From an uncultured Parabacteroides sp. (GTDB taxonomy: Bacteria > Bacteroidota > Bacteroidia > Bacteroidales > Tannerellaceae), in contig CASFJQ010000013.1 in NCBI GenBank assembly GCA_949295065.1, positions 1 through 59,276 on the forward strand: a stretch of 59,276 bases of DNA. The letters run 5' to 3'. Below the pieces are notes generated by a model that was not told the origin of the DNA, did no database searches, and worked only from the letters and a program-made list of their open reading frames with translations. A program made the position numbers and the translations under genes. Position 1 is the stretch's first letter. Every line of letters starts with the position of its first letter. Shown in pieces: positions 1 through 7,771 of this stretch.

Positions 1-498
1 AGGAATAGAACCTTGAAGAGCCTGAGTTACGTTTGGTACAGAACGGTTGTCGAACACTTCGCTTGTTACCTGTTCAACAGCACCGGTCAGGTTGACTTTC
101 TTCTGAGTACCATAACCTACGACAACGACTTCGTCCAAAGCCTGTGAATCTTCTTTAAGAGTAATATTCAGTTTGTTTCCACCTTTTACTGCTATTTCCT
201 GTGAAACATAACCGATGAAAGATACTGTAAGTACAGAATTTTTATTGACTTGAATAGAGAAGTTTCCGTCAAAATCTGTAACAGTTCCGTTAGTAGTTCC
301 TTTTTCAATAACGTTCGCACCAATTACTGGTATTCCATTTTGATCAAGCACTGTACCGGTTAGTGTGTAAGTGTCATTTTGTTGTGCAATGCCAGGAATC
401 GTGTTTGGAACAGAGGCCAAAATAGAAGGTACTCCTTGTAAAGTTCCTGCAACACAGAGCACTCCGGTCATACGGAGAAGTTTACTAGATAATTCCAT
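1..498 (-). CDS. SusC/RagA-family TonB-linked outer-membrane protein (5' end only)
   Basis: The first 166 codons are present and the gene runs off the window. A signal peptide (MELSSKLLRMTGVLCVAGTL) is followed by a carboxypeptidase-D regulatory-like domain at about residues 42-115 (TLTGTVLDQNGIPVIGANV, DFDGNFSI). Then comes the family hallmark DEVVVVGYGTQKKVNLTGAV, where the plug begins. These are outer-membrane beta-barrel porters that work with a SusD lipoprotein to import glycans or peptides using TonB energy. The SusD partner and any glycosidases would lie beyond the left edge, so the substrate cannot be told. The start is the ATG at 498-496, and a candidate promoter lies about 50 bases upstream. 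Confidence 0.95.
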   Translation of the reverse strand, partial: MELSSKLLRMTGVLCVAGTLQGVPSILASVPNTIPGIAQQNDTYTLTGTVLDQNGIPVIGANVIEKGTTNGTVTDFDGNFSIQVNKNSVLTVSFIGYVSQEIAVKGGNKLNITLKEDSQALDEVVVVGYGTQKKVNLTGAVEQVTSEVFDNRSVPNVTQALQGSIP

Positions 499-549
499 TT
501 GTTTGACTAATAATTTTTTGATTACTATAGTTTTTTGCCTTATCTGCTG

Positions 550-557
550 CAAAGTAA
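550..557 (-). promoter_or_regulatory. Candidate -7 element for susC
   Basis: TTACTTTG on the minus strand differs from TAnnTTTG at one position and is followed by GC, as in many Bacteroides promoters. It lies 51 bases upstream of the susC start. No clear -33 TTTG is visible. Confidence 0.4.
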
Positions 558-636
558 TATTATTAATATTATAAAACTGTTTATAAATTATTACATATTT
601 GTTACATCTGGTAAAGGGCTGGTAGAGAATAAAAAA

Positions 637-681
637 ACAGGACAAATAGAGAGAATCTTATTCTTTTTCTATCTGTCCTGT
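637..681 (-). terminator. Hairpin, possible terminator
   Basis: ACAGGACAAATAGA (637-650) pairs with TCTATCTGTCCTGT (668-681) at 13 of 14 positions. On the minus strand the stem is followed by a run of seven T (A run at 631-637). It could end transcripts from the 1.2-6.4 kb operon or a small transcript from the gap. Confidence 0.55.
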
Positions 682-718
682 GTCGAAATTTGCACAATTC
701 CTTTTCAATTTCCTAGAG

Positions 719-781
719 AGGAAGGGCTGTTTAGGCTAATCCTGTAGCGCTGCAAGGTTAATGTAAACAGCCTCACTTCCT
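719..781. repeat. Interrupted inverted repeat
   Basis: AGGAAGGGCTGTTTA (719-733) faces TAAACAGCCTCACTTCCT (764-781). The inner TAAACAGC pairs perfectly and the outer AGGAAG/CTTCCT pairs after a small bulge. No T run follows on either strand, so it looks more like a structured RNA or operator than a terminator. Confidence 0.45.
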
Positions 782-963
782 CGTGTATTTTTGTTATAGA
801 AATAACGTCTTTTCTTTTTACACTGCAAAACTAATGGGTTGATATTATAAAAGTATTTATATGGGGTTACAATTGTGTGAAGATTATGTATTGAGAGTTA
901 CCATCTGTTTTTAATATATTGACAATCTATTATTTATATTTTCAGTAGAATTTTATTGGTTGG

Positions 964-1041
964 AAAACTTTTTTCATATTATATGGAACAAAAATTTCAT
1001 CCAGATGAAAAAATATTTTCACAATATATGAAAAAAGTTTT
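964..1041. repeat. Nested palindrome
   Basis: A perfect 16-base inverted repeat, AAAACTTTTTTCATAT (964-979) and its complement (1026-1041), encloses a second small hairpin TTTCAT-CCAG-ATGAAA (995-1010). The composition is AT-rich. No ORF spans it. Confidence 0.7.
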
Positions 1042-1109
1042 TCATCAGTAAATATTGGGCTGAAACATTATAACCTTGTTTTCTTGTCAAATTGTATACT
1101 AAAAAGAAA

Positions 1110-1218
1110 GAGTTATATGGAGTTAATGTTATGCACTATACATAGCAAATATATTAAAAGCCCATAGTTCTTGTCAACAATATTGGCTTTTAATTACAAT
1201 AACTCCCTATAACTCCCA
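1110..1218. repeat. GGAGTTAT-type palindromic element, copy 1
   Basis: GAGTTATATGGAGTTAATG on the left (1110-1131) matches the reverse complement of the right end (1196-1218, ATAACTCCCTATAACTCC on plus) at about 18 of 22 positions. It encloses the 1153-1194 hairpin. A related copy lies at 25337-25470. Confidence 0.55.
1153..1194 (-). terminator. Hairpin downstream of the phosphatase gene
   Basis: A perfect 10-base inverted repeat, ATTAAAAGCC (1153-1162) and GGCTTTTAAT (1185-1194), with a 22-base loop. It lies 28 bases past the stop of the 1223-2242 gene. There is no long T tract, so it is a weak terminator candidate. Confidence 0.45.
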
Positions 1219-1222
1219 AGGT

Positions 1223-2242
1223 TTATTTTTTTATAGCATATTGATATATACTGTTACCTTCGCTATCCATCAAATAGAATGACAATTCGTTGTCGTTGAC
1301 AGAAAACATTGTGAAGCCTTCTTTGTCACTGCAATACTGAGTTCCATCGATAGATTCAACTTTTCTGGCAAGTGATCCGGAAGAGTTAACAAGATATTCA
1401 ACCTTGCTTCCTGCCGGTTTTATATGCTGGAAATTGTGTATATGTCCACATAGATACATATCGACATTATACTTTTCAAGAATGCTTTCTATTGCATCTC
1501 TCATATCCTGGCGTTCAGTATCTGATTTCTGAGTGAATGCATACAAAGGATGGTGACCAACCACTAGTTTCCATTTAGCTTTTGATGCACTTAGTGATTT
1601 TTCAAGCCATTGGATTTGTTGTTCTTTGCTTTGTTTTGCAGCATCAGCATATTTTTCTGTTTCTTCTCTGTATTTGCTGATTAGCGGAGTTGTGTCGATG
1701 AAGAAAATTTCGAGAGATTCATTTTCTCCGGCTTCAAATAATTTGCTGTAATATCTTGCCGGGGCAATCCATCTTCTGCTTATTTTACTGTAATCCTGAA
1801 CAGCTTGAGTATTGCCTCTATATTCATGGTTACCGTTTATGGCAAACCAGTCGAGCATTAGTTCCGGATGACTGTAAACTAACTCATAGTTGGTCATCCA
1901 TAATGGATCTTGAGTGCTTGCCACGCCGTTGAAATGATGTGTGTCACCGGCGGCAATGATGAATTCGATATCAATTTTTTCTGCAATGTTACCCATTGTT
2001 TCAGCTACGTTTTTCTGTTTGTAGTAGCCGTTTCTTCCAAGGTCACTTACAAGATAAAAATTGAGATTGTCTTCCGGAATCTGAGGTAGATTGCTGATGT
2101 TTGTGCTATTATTGTAAAGTGTATCAGCTTTTTCTGCTCTATTAATAGCCTTTTCTTCTTTGTTGCTGCTTGTGGTGCAACTGCCGAGAGTGGCAGTTGC
2201 AAACAAAGCAGATATTGCTTGTAGATATGTGCGTCGGTTCAT
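1223..2242 (-). CDS. Purple-acid-phosphatase-like (ACP5-type) metallophosphoesterase lipoprotein
   Basis: 339 residues with lipobox LGSC (Cys22), so probably on a periplasmic or outer-membrane lipid anchor. The calcineurin-like motifs are in order: SDLG (Asp67), GD (Asp100), GNHE (Asn138, His139), VVGHHP (His230) and CGHIHNFQ (His267, His269). The stretch GNHEYRGNTQAVQDYSKI resembles mammalian ACP5/uteroferrin closely. The family hydrolyses phosphomonoesters with a dinuclear metal centre. The usual Tyr three residues after Asp100 (GDNFY) is His103 here, so a typical purple Fe-tyrosinate is not expected. It is last of three genes, 31 bases after the beta-helix lipoprotein, which suggests a job in releasing phosphate from a captured ester. 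Substrate is inferred, not shown. Confidence 0.85.
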   Translation of the reverse strand: MNRRTYLQAISALFATATLGSCTTSSNKEEKAINRAEKADTLYNNSTNISNLPQIPEDNLNFYLVSDLGRNGYYKQKNVAETMGNIAEKIDIEFIIAAGDTHHFNGVASTQDPLWMTNYELVYSHPELMLDWFAINGNHEYRGNTQAVQDYSKISRRWIAPARYYSKLFEAGENESLEIFFIDTTPLISKYREETEKYADAAKQSKEQQIQWLEKSLSASKAKWKLVVGHHPLYAFTQKSDTERQDMRDAIESILEKYNVDMYLCGHIHNFQHIKPAGSKVEYLVNSSGSLARKVESIDGTQYCSDKEGFTMFSVNDNELSFYLMDSEGNSIYQYAIKK

Positions 2243-2273
2243 TGTGTTTCAATCAAATAAAATTTGTTGTTTA

Positions 2274-3659
2274 TTATTCACCGTAAGCTCCGAAGTAGTT
2301 CTGAACTGCAGGAGAATTATAAGTCTTACCATTTACAGTCAGTCCGTTAACGAATAGAGGAGTAGCGAAAGCTTCAGTTCCACTGTATGCGCCATTCAAT
2401 GCAGGAGAACCTGATTTTAAGTGGAAATCCCAGCTTGAATCATATACATATTCAGTAAGTCCAACTCCGTTTACATCGTAATTTACAAACATAGGGTCCT
2501 TCAAATCTTTTTCTGTAGCTATTACGCTGTTAGCGTCAACTACACCCTGGTTGTAATCTTCGTGTTCGAAATTGTATCCTTCCCAAGCATAAGCAACACC
2601 ACTTTCTTCTGTAAAGATAATATCACTTTTCTGGCTGCCTGAAGCATAGAAGTTGTAGTCGATAACAGATTTGTTGTCATAACCTTCTTCCGGGTCGTTA
2701 GGAATATCGAAGCTTGGAGTCATGGCACGGAATTTTGCATTTACAATAAGGTTGTTGAATACGTTAGCCAATGCATTCTTTTCAACATAAACGCAACCAC
2801 CTTTTTCTCCGTCTCTTCTCCATCCTGAATTGATGATAGTGTTGTTGTATGCCTGTATTTTAGCCTGTTTTCTGTTTTCGCTCTGACCGGAACTTGACAA
2901 TTTCAATCCGTTAGTGTTAGGGCTGAACATGATATTTCCGGCAATATCAACCTGACATCCGGCTTTAACATTGACAGCTTCTGCACCGTCATATCCGTTT
3001 GCTGCAAAAGTGTTGTTTGCGATGATTGCCTGTCCGCCCATCATATATATACCGTCAGACCATCCATTTCTGATAATAGAGTTTGTAATGATGTATTTAC
3101 CATTGATGTTGTTTGTTGTAATCTGTGGATAAGCATCATCACCGGCAGTGTAGACACCGTTAGTTGCAGCTGGTGAACCTTCGATAACCTGTCCGCCAGT
3201 ATATTCGATAATTGCATGGTCGATAATCATTTCAGCACATTTTTCAGATGCTACAATGCCGCCCCAAAGACCTTTGAAAATGTTATCGCTTGTTCTGTCT
3301 TCTTCTGCTACTGAGAATAATACAGGATTTTCTGCTGTGCCTTCGCAGTAAAGATTTCCGTCAACAGTAAATTCAATTGGTGTATGGTTTGTTCCAACTC
3401 CTTTATCGTCAAAAATAATCTGAACACCTTCTTCGATTGTCAGAGATTCACCTTCCGGAACAACAATGTGTCCTGAAACATTAATAACAGAATTAGCTTC
3501 CCAAGTTCCGGAAACTTCGCCTTCTACAGATTCAACTGATGGCTGTTCTTCCGGTTCCTGATTGTTCTGATTGTTGTCATCCAATAAATCGTCGTTACTG
3601 CAAGCAGCCAATGTCATTGAAGCGATAGCTGCGCTGATTAGATAATAATTAAATTTCAT
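2274..3659 (-). CDS. Right-handed parallel beta-helix lipoprotein
   Basis: 461 residues. The N-terminus is a lipoprotein signal (LAAC, Cys20) followed by an acidic Asn/Gln/Glu-rich linker (about 21-50), typical of a surface-exposed Bacteroides lipoprotein. From about 75 to 330 there are repeated rungs such as IIDHAIIEYTGG, YIITNSIIRNG, AIIANNTFAANG and VDIAGNIMFSPN, the pattern of a parallel beta-helix. It lies between the TonB receptor and the phosphatase, so it probably binds or cleaves the ligand at the cell surface, much as a SusD would. No catalytic motif can be named. Start is the ATG directly before the signal peptide. Confidence 0.8.
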   Translation of the reverse strand: MKFNYYLISAAIASMTLAACSNDDLLDDNNQNNQEPEEQPSVESVEGEVSGTWEANSVINVSGHIVVPEGESLTIEEGVQIIFDDKGVGTNHTPIEFTVDGNLYCEGTAENPVLFSVAEEDRTSDNIFKGLWGGIVASEKCAEMIIDHAIIEYTGGQVIEGSPAATNGVYTAGDDAYPQITTNNINGKYIITNSIIRNGWSDGIYMMGGQAIIANNTFAANGYDGAEAVNVKAGCQVDIAGNIMFSPNTNGLKLSSSGQSENRKQAKIQAYNNTIINSGWRRDGEKGGCVYVEKNALANVFNNLIVNAKFRAMTPSFDIPNDPEEGYDNKSVIDYNFYASGSQKSDIIFTEESGVAYAWEGYNFEHEDYNQGVVDANSVIATEKDLKDPMFVNYDVNGVGLTEYVYDSSWDFHLKSGSPALNGAYSGTEAFATPLFVNGLTVNGKTYNSPAVQNYFGAYGE

Positions 3660-3728
3660 GATGAAAAATAGTTTTATAGTTTATTCAATATTTTATTTCA
3701 AAATAGAATTCAAATCCAATCTGTTTTG

Positions 3729-3760
3729 CCTTGTCAACTTGTCTCTGAAACCTTGTCAAC
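3729..3760. repeat. Palindromic intergenic repeat, copy A (fragment)
   Basis: CCTTGTCAACTTGTCTCTGA followed by AACCTTGTCAAC matches the right half of the full-length copy at 13789-13942. It abuts the TonB receptor stop codon; its last base is the first base of that codon. Confidence 0.8.
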
Positions 3761-6423
3761 TACAATTTATATCTTATACCTAACATAATGGACTGTCCGT
3801 GCCATTCTTTTCTTTCAATTACGTTTCCGTTGTATCTTTCGTAATTGACATTCTCAGTATGCGGACCTTTTTGTATAAAGCGTAATAGGGGAGTGTCAAG
3901 AAGGTTGGATGCTTTTGCATAAATGCTTATGCCGTTTTTGAAACTCTTTTCAAGCGAAGCATCAAGTTGCGCATATCCAGCTTCCCAAATATCATCATCA
4001 AACCAGTTGGAAATGTCGCTTAAGCGTTTGCCTGTGTAACTCATTGCAATCTGACCTTCCCATTTATATTTGCTTTCCTTGAACAAGAGAGACAGATTTG
4101 CAACGTGAGCTGCCTGACCGAACAAAGGTCTGCTTTGTTTGCATGATGTTACTTCTGAACCATCCATAAGTCTCTTGTCAGTTGTGATTCTTGAATGTGT
4201 ATAAGTATAATTGGCTTTTATACCAAACCAGTTGAAATATTTAAGAACGTCAACCTCAACACCCAGGTTGTTTGCGTTACCGAAGTTCATAGGTTTATAA
4301 TAAGTGTCCTGGCCTTCGTTCAGCAATCCGTATTCAATAGGATTAATCAGTCTTTTATAGAACAGACCAACCATGATTTGTTCAGATGTTTTAGGAAAAA
4401 ATTCATATCTCAAATCAATATTGTCGGCTACTGTATGCTTTAGATCAGGATTACCTTTTTCCTTGTAGTCTTCATTGATTATGCTGTAAGGAACAATTTC
4501 GAAAAAGCTAGGTCTGTTTATTGAACGAGCATAAGAAAATCTTACGTTGGCATTCTTATGAATTTCTCTTTTTGCATGGAAACTTGGGAGAATGTCTGTA
4601 TATATCTGTTTGCCTTCAGGGTCAACATCGCGGGCAAATTTCAGTACATATCCTTGGTTTGTATGTTCCACACGAACTCCGGCAGTCAATTCCCATTTGC
4701 CGGAAGTATATTTAACCATACCATAACCAGCTCCAATCTGCTCGGTTGCGTCGTAATTTAGCGGGTCACCAATATTTCCGTACGGACGAGGTTCGAGAAG
4801 AACTTCGTCGAAGTTGTTCCAGTCTTCTCCAATATATTGCGGGTCCTTTGTTCCTGTTGCAGAATCAAAAGTATATTCGTTGAAAAAGCTGTCTCTTTTC
4901 TTGTCTCTGAACATACCGCCGACTGAGAAATCCCAAAAAGACTGGCTGTCGATATTGTGCTTGTAAGATAAATCAACGTAAGCGGCTTTGTCTTTGTCGG
5001 AGTTATGTTCCCATCTTCTGGTTGCAGCGTTTGATGTTTGTATGTGCGAACCCTGCATGAAGATTTCTGTATTGTCCGGAGTTTCGTTGTATGCTTTAGA
5101 AATAACGGCAGACCAGTTTAATTTCAAGGCATTGTTACTTAAAAAGTGATGCTCGCCTTTTAATGTGGAATTTATGATATACTGATGATTCCATTTCATT
5201 CTGACAGAACGCTCTTTGTCATCTTCTCCGTCTCTGACTTCAGCTTCCTGCATATCCATATATCCGTTATACCATGTGAATTTATGCTTTTCGTTTAAAT
5301 GGTAATCCAGTTTTACGTGTGCACCACTTCTTGTCTGTTGTGAAGAGTAGTTGCGGTATTCAATACCGTTGTGTGAAGTTCCCGGCTGATAGTAGAGCAT
5401 ACTTTCTTTACCTCTGTAAGTATTCATGTAGCTTCCAGCTATCATCACACCAAGTTTGTCGCCAAAGAATCTGTCGCCATATGAAACTCCGGCTGTCAAA
5501 TCAGGAAGAGGAGCGTTCCATTTCATTTTCATATTTGAATTGCTGAAATCTTTGGAACTAACCTTGTAGTCTTCCGGTTTGCCTTGAGCCTCGTAAGGAG
5601 ATTGTTTTGTAATGCCACCTTTGTTGAAAGACTGGAAATCTCTGCCGAAATACATTGAATTGTATCCTGTTGAAAGATTGGCAGTGATTTGTCTTTCGGA
5701 TGGAGCATCTTTCATAATAAGATTCACAGCACCACCGATACCATCTCCTTCCATATTTGCTGTAAGAGATTTTGAAACCTCAAGTCTGTCGAGCATTTCA
5801 GAAGGGAAAATATCCAAAGGAACAAATCTGTTTTTATTGTCTGGGCTAGGTATTTTTACTCCGTTTATTAATGTATAATTGTAACGCTTGTCCATACCGC
5901 GAAGTATTGCATATTGTCCTTCGCCGCTACTGTTTCTCTCAATAGTAACGCCGGACATACGCTGAATGACATTTGCTACGGTTATATCCGGTGAAAGTTC
6001 GATGGCTTTGGCACTCATTACGTTTACAACATTCATTGACTGTTTTTCAATGCCGCGTGCACCAGCTTCGGTTCTACCAGGATTATGTGCGATGATTGTT
6101 ACTTCGCCGATATTTTGAGATTCAGCCTCAAGGCTGAAAAGAATTTCATCCGTTGTCTGTGTGTTTATTACTTTCTCAACTGTATGATAACTTAAATAAC
6201 TGCAAACAAGAGTTATCTTTTTGTTTTCGGGTATTTTATTTAATGTGAAAGATCCATCCAGTCCGGTAACAGAACCTATAGTAGGATTTTCTTTTACAAA
6301 AATTGTAGCTCCTATCAGTTCTTCACCTGTTTTTGCGTCTTTAACTTTTCCTTTAAATGTCGCTGCGTTTATAGCTCCGACATATAATGTTGAAATAATA
6401 AACGGAAATATTAACGATTTCAT
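3760..6423 (-). CDS. TonB-dependent outer-membrane receptor (non-SusC type)
   Basis: 887 residues with signal peptide MKSLIFPFIISTLYVGAINA. A carboxypeptidase-D-like domain follows at about 22-110 (FKGKVKDAKTGEELIGATIF), then a plug at about 125-240 (DITVANVIQRMSGVTIERN, YAILRGMDKRYNYTLINGV, GGAVNLIMKDAP) and a barrel ending in the aromatic strand MLGIRYKL. It lacks the SusC signature and has no SusD neighbour, so it resembles the receptors found with phosphatase or phytase genes rather than polysaccharide systems. It is first of three co-oriented genes; the 100-base gap to the next gene holds repeat copy A. Ligand unknown; a phosphorylated compound is inferred from the phosphatase. Confidence 0.92.
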   Translation of the reverse strand: MKSLIFPFIISTLYVGAINAATFKGKVKDAKTGEELIGATIFVKENPTIGSVTGLDGSFTLNKIPENKKITLVCSYLSYHTVEKVINTQTTDEILFSLEAESQNIGEVTIIAHNPGRTEAGARGIEKQSMNVVNVMSAKAIELSPDITVANVIQRMSGVTIERNSSGEGQYAILRGMDKRYNYTLINGVKIPSPDNKNRFVPLDIFPSEMLDRLEVSKSLTANMEGDGIGGAVNLIMKDAPSERQITANLSTGYNSMYFGRDFQSFNKGGITKQSPYEAQGKPEDYKVSSKDFSNSNMKMKWNAPLPDLTAGVSYGDRFFGDKLGVMIAGSYMNTYRGKESMLYYQPGTSHNGIEYRNYSSQQTRSGAHVKLDYHLNEKHKFTWYNGYMDMQEAEVRDGEDDKERSVRMKWNHQYIINSTLKGEHHFLSNNALKLNWSAVISKAYNETPDNTEIFMQGSHIQTSNAATRRWEHNSDKDKAAYVDLSYKHNIDSQSFWDFSVGGMFRDKKRDSFFNEYTFDSATGTKDPQYIGEDWNNFDEVLLEPRPYGNIGDPLNYDATEQIGAGYGMVKYTSGKWELTAGVRVEHTNQGYVLKFARDVDPEGKQIYTDILPSFHAKREIHKNANVRFSYARSINRPSFFEIVPYSIINEDYKEKGNPDLKHTVADNIDLRYEFFPKTSEQIMVGLFYKRLINPIEYGLLNEGQDTYYKPMNFGNANNLGVEVDVLKYFNWFGIKANYTYTHSRITTDKRLMDGSEVTSCKQSRPLFGQAAHVANLSLLFKESKYKWEGQIAMSYTGKRLSDISNWFDDDIWEAGYAQLDASLEKSFKNGISIYAKASNLLDTPLLRFIQKGPHTENVNYERYNGNVIERKEWHGQSIMLGIRYKL

Positions 6424-6449
6424 ATAAGCTGTAATTCATTTTTCGCCTG

Positions 6450-6457
6450 CAAAAGTA
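6450..6457 (-). promoter_or_regulatory. -7 element for the TonB-receptor operon
   Basis: TACTTTTG on the minus strand fits TAnnTTTG exactly, 27 bases before the receptor ATG. Twenty bases further upstream is the dyad ATGAT-nnn-ATCAT (6477-6489), a possible operator. No -33 TTTG at normal spacing. Confidence 0.6.
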
Positions 6458-6507
6458 TGGTGTCTGAATTACGCTTATGATACGATCATTTTACAAATAT
6501 ATTACAA

Positions 6508-7464
6508 TTATGACTGGCTGTTTTCGGCCTTTCTCTTTTTCCAAAGCTGCCAACTGTTGAATGTATTTTGCCACAAAACGTAGCTTCCCGGAGCGACAGA
6601 AGATAGTGGATTAAGATATGTATATGCCATCCATATGGCAAGGACAGTGTTCTTTTGTCCGAGTGCTTGTCCGGCACTTATGCGGTCTCCATATGAAGTT
6701 CCTATTTTTTTCCCTACATAGAACTGAATACAGCATGTGATTAGTCCGGCAAAACATAAACCTATTTCTGCAGAAATGGATGCATCAGCATTTAACAGAG
6801 AACGTACAGTCTGACCGCTGACAATTGCTAATGCTATTCCCCAAAGATAGAAAGCTATGCCGGAATGTTCGAATAACCATTTATGTACCTTAGGCATAAT
6901 CATACGGAGTAGTATAGCCATTATGAATGGAAGAAGAAGAAGTGGAAAGACTTTACTTAATATACGTATGAAAGCAGTGATGAACTCCAGGTTATTTTGT
7001 GACTCCATCAAAGGAAAAACTAATGGAACGATTATGGCTGCAAGTATATTTGACAAAAGTGTGTATGTTGTAAGTGCTGAAACATTTCCTCCAAGTTTAC
7101 CGGTGATTACTGCTGCAGCAGTAGCCGTTGGACAAATCAGGCAAACCATTGCTCCTTCAAGAATATATCTCAATGACTGACTGACTGGCAATATAATTAT
7201 TGCAGCTGCAACAACCAAACATGTCAGTAACTGGAATATCAACAGCCATAAATGCCATTTGGTTGGGATAAGTCCTTTGGGATTTACTTTGCAAAATGTC
7301 AGTAGCAATTGGGCAAAGATTAATGAAGGAGTGGCATATTCTATAATTTTGTGTACTGCCGGTTTTATAGGATTGAGAAATACTGTATTAGCAAATATGA
7401 GATATACCAGCGTGCCGAATATCATGGCAATCGGCAAAGTCCAGTTTTTTAGGAAAGTGAGCAT
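6508..7464 (-). CDS. Bile acid:sodium symporter (BASS) family transporter
   Basis: 318 residues, almost entirely hydrophobic, with about nine or ten membrane segments and no cleavable signal. ICPTATAAAVITGKLGG and GQALGQKNTVLAIWMAYTYL are typical of the two crossover regions of the BASS/ACR3 fold. The family imports organic anions with sodium in the inner membrane. Bacteroidetes members are often labelled bile-acid or transporter proteins, but the substrate cannot be told. It is preceded by its own promoter and its stop is 84 bases before the TonB receptor start, so read-through into that operon is possible. A candidate terminator is not obvious in that gap. Confidence 0.8.
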   Translation of the reverse strand: MLTFLKNWTLPIAMIFGTLVYLIFANTVFLNPIKPAVHKIIEYATPSLIFAQLLLTFCKVNPKGLIPTKWHLWLLIFQLLTCLVVAAAIIILPVSQSLRYILEGAMVCLICPTATAAAVITGKLGGNVSALTTYTLLSNILAAIIVPLVFPLMESQNNLEFITAFIRILSKVFPLLLLPFIMAILLRMIMPKVHKWLFEHSGIAFYLWGIALAIVSGQTVRSLLNADASISAEIGLCFAGLITCCIQFYVGKKIGTSYGDRISAGQALGQKNTVLAIWMAYTYLNPLSSVAPGSYVLWQNTFNSWQLWKKRKAENSQS

Positions 7465-7771
7465 ATTAAATATCGTTTTGTTTTTAGATGGTGCAAAGTA
7501 AATGGTTTTTTATCTTATATAATCTTTTGTGATATCATTTTTTTTATTGCTATTCCTGAATAGCTATATACTTTGATGGATTGTTAAAAAGGTACTTTGC
7601 ATAGCCAAGTACTGTTAAGTGCGGTTAAGCACATTTGTGGTGTCGTTAAAAGTGATAAAAAATGAGTTGGAAAATAGTTAAATCACTAGATTTTGATATT
7701 AATTTGCCGCTGAGAAAAGGTTAAAACAAGAATTTTAGGTTAGAAAAAAACATTTTAAAAACAAATAAAGT
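7465..7771. other. Divergent intergenic region, BASS transporter / htrA
   Basis: Contains the BASS promoter at 7494-7501. On the plus strand there are weak -7-like sequences near 7597 (TACTTTGC) and 7702 (TTAATTTG). GTTAAG or GTTAAA occurs repeatedly (7615, 7625, 7644 and others), which may be an operator array, but this is not established. Confidence 0.4.
7494..7501 (-). promoter_or_regulatory. -7 element for the BASS transporter
   Basis: TTACTTTG on the minus strand, followed by CA. One mismatch to TAnnTTTG, 30 bases before the ATG. Confidence 0.45.

Larger units (their letters stand above)
499..1222. other. 724-base non-coding region between susC and the phosphatase operon
   Basis: No convincing gene is present. 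It holds the susC promoter, a hairpin at 637-681, an inverted repeat at 719-781, a nested palindrome at 964-1041, a GGAGTTAT-type palindrome at 1110-1218 and a hairpin at 1153-1194. Both flanking genes are on the minus strand, so this is the 3' region of the phosphatase operon plus the susC leader. Confidence 0.7.

Noticed and set aside
964-1041. Invertible promoter of the kind used in Bacteroides phase variation
   Set aside because: Arms are only 46 bases apart and no -7/-33 pair lies between them; no recombinase gene is near.
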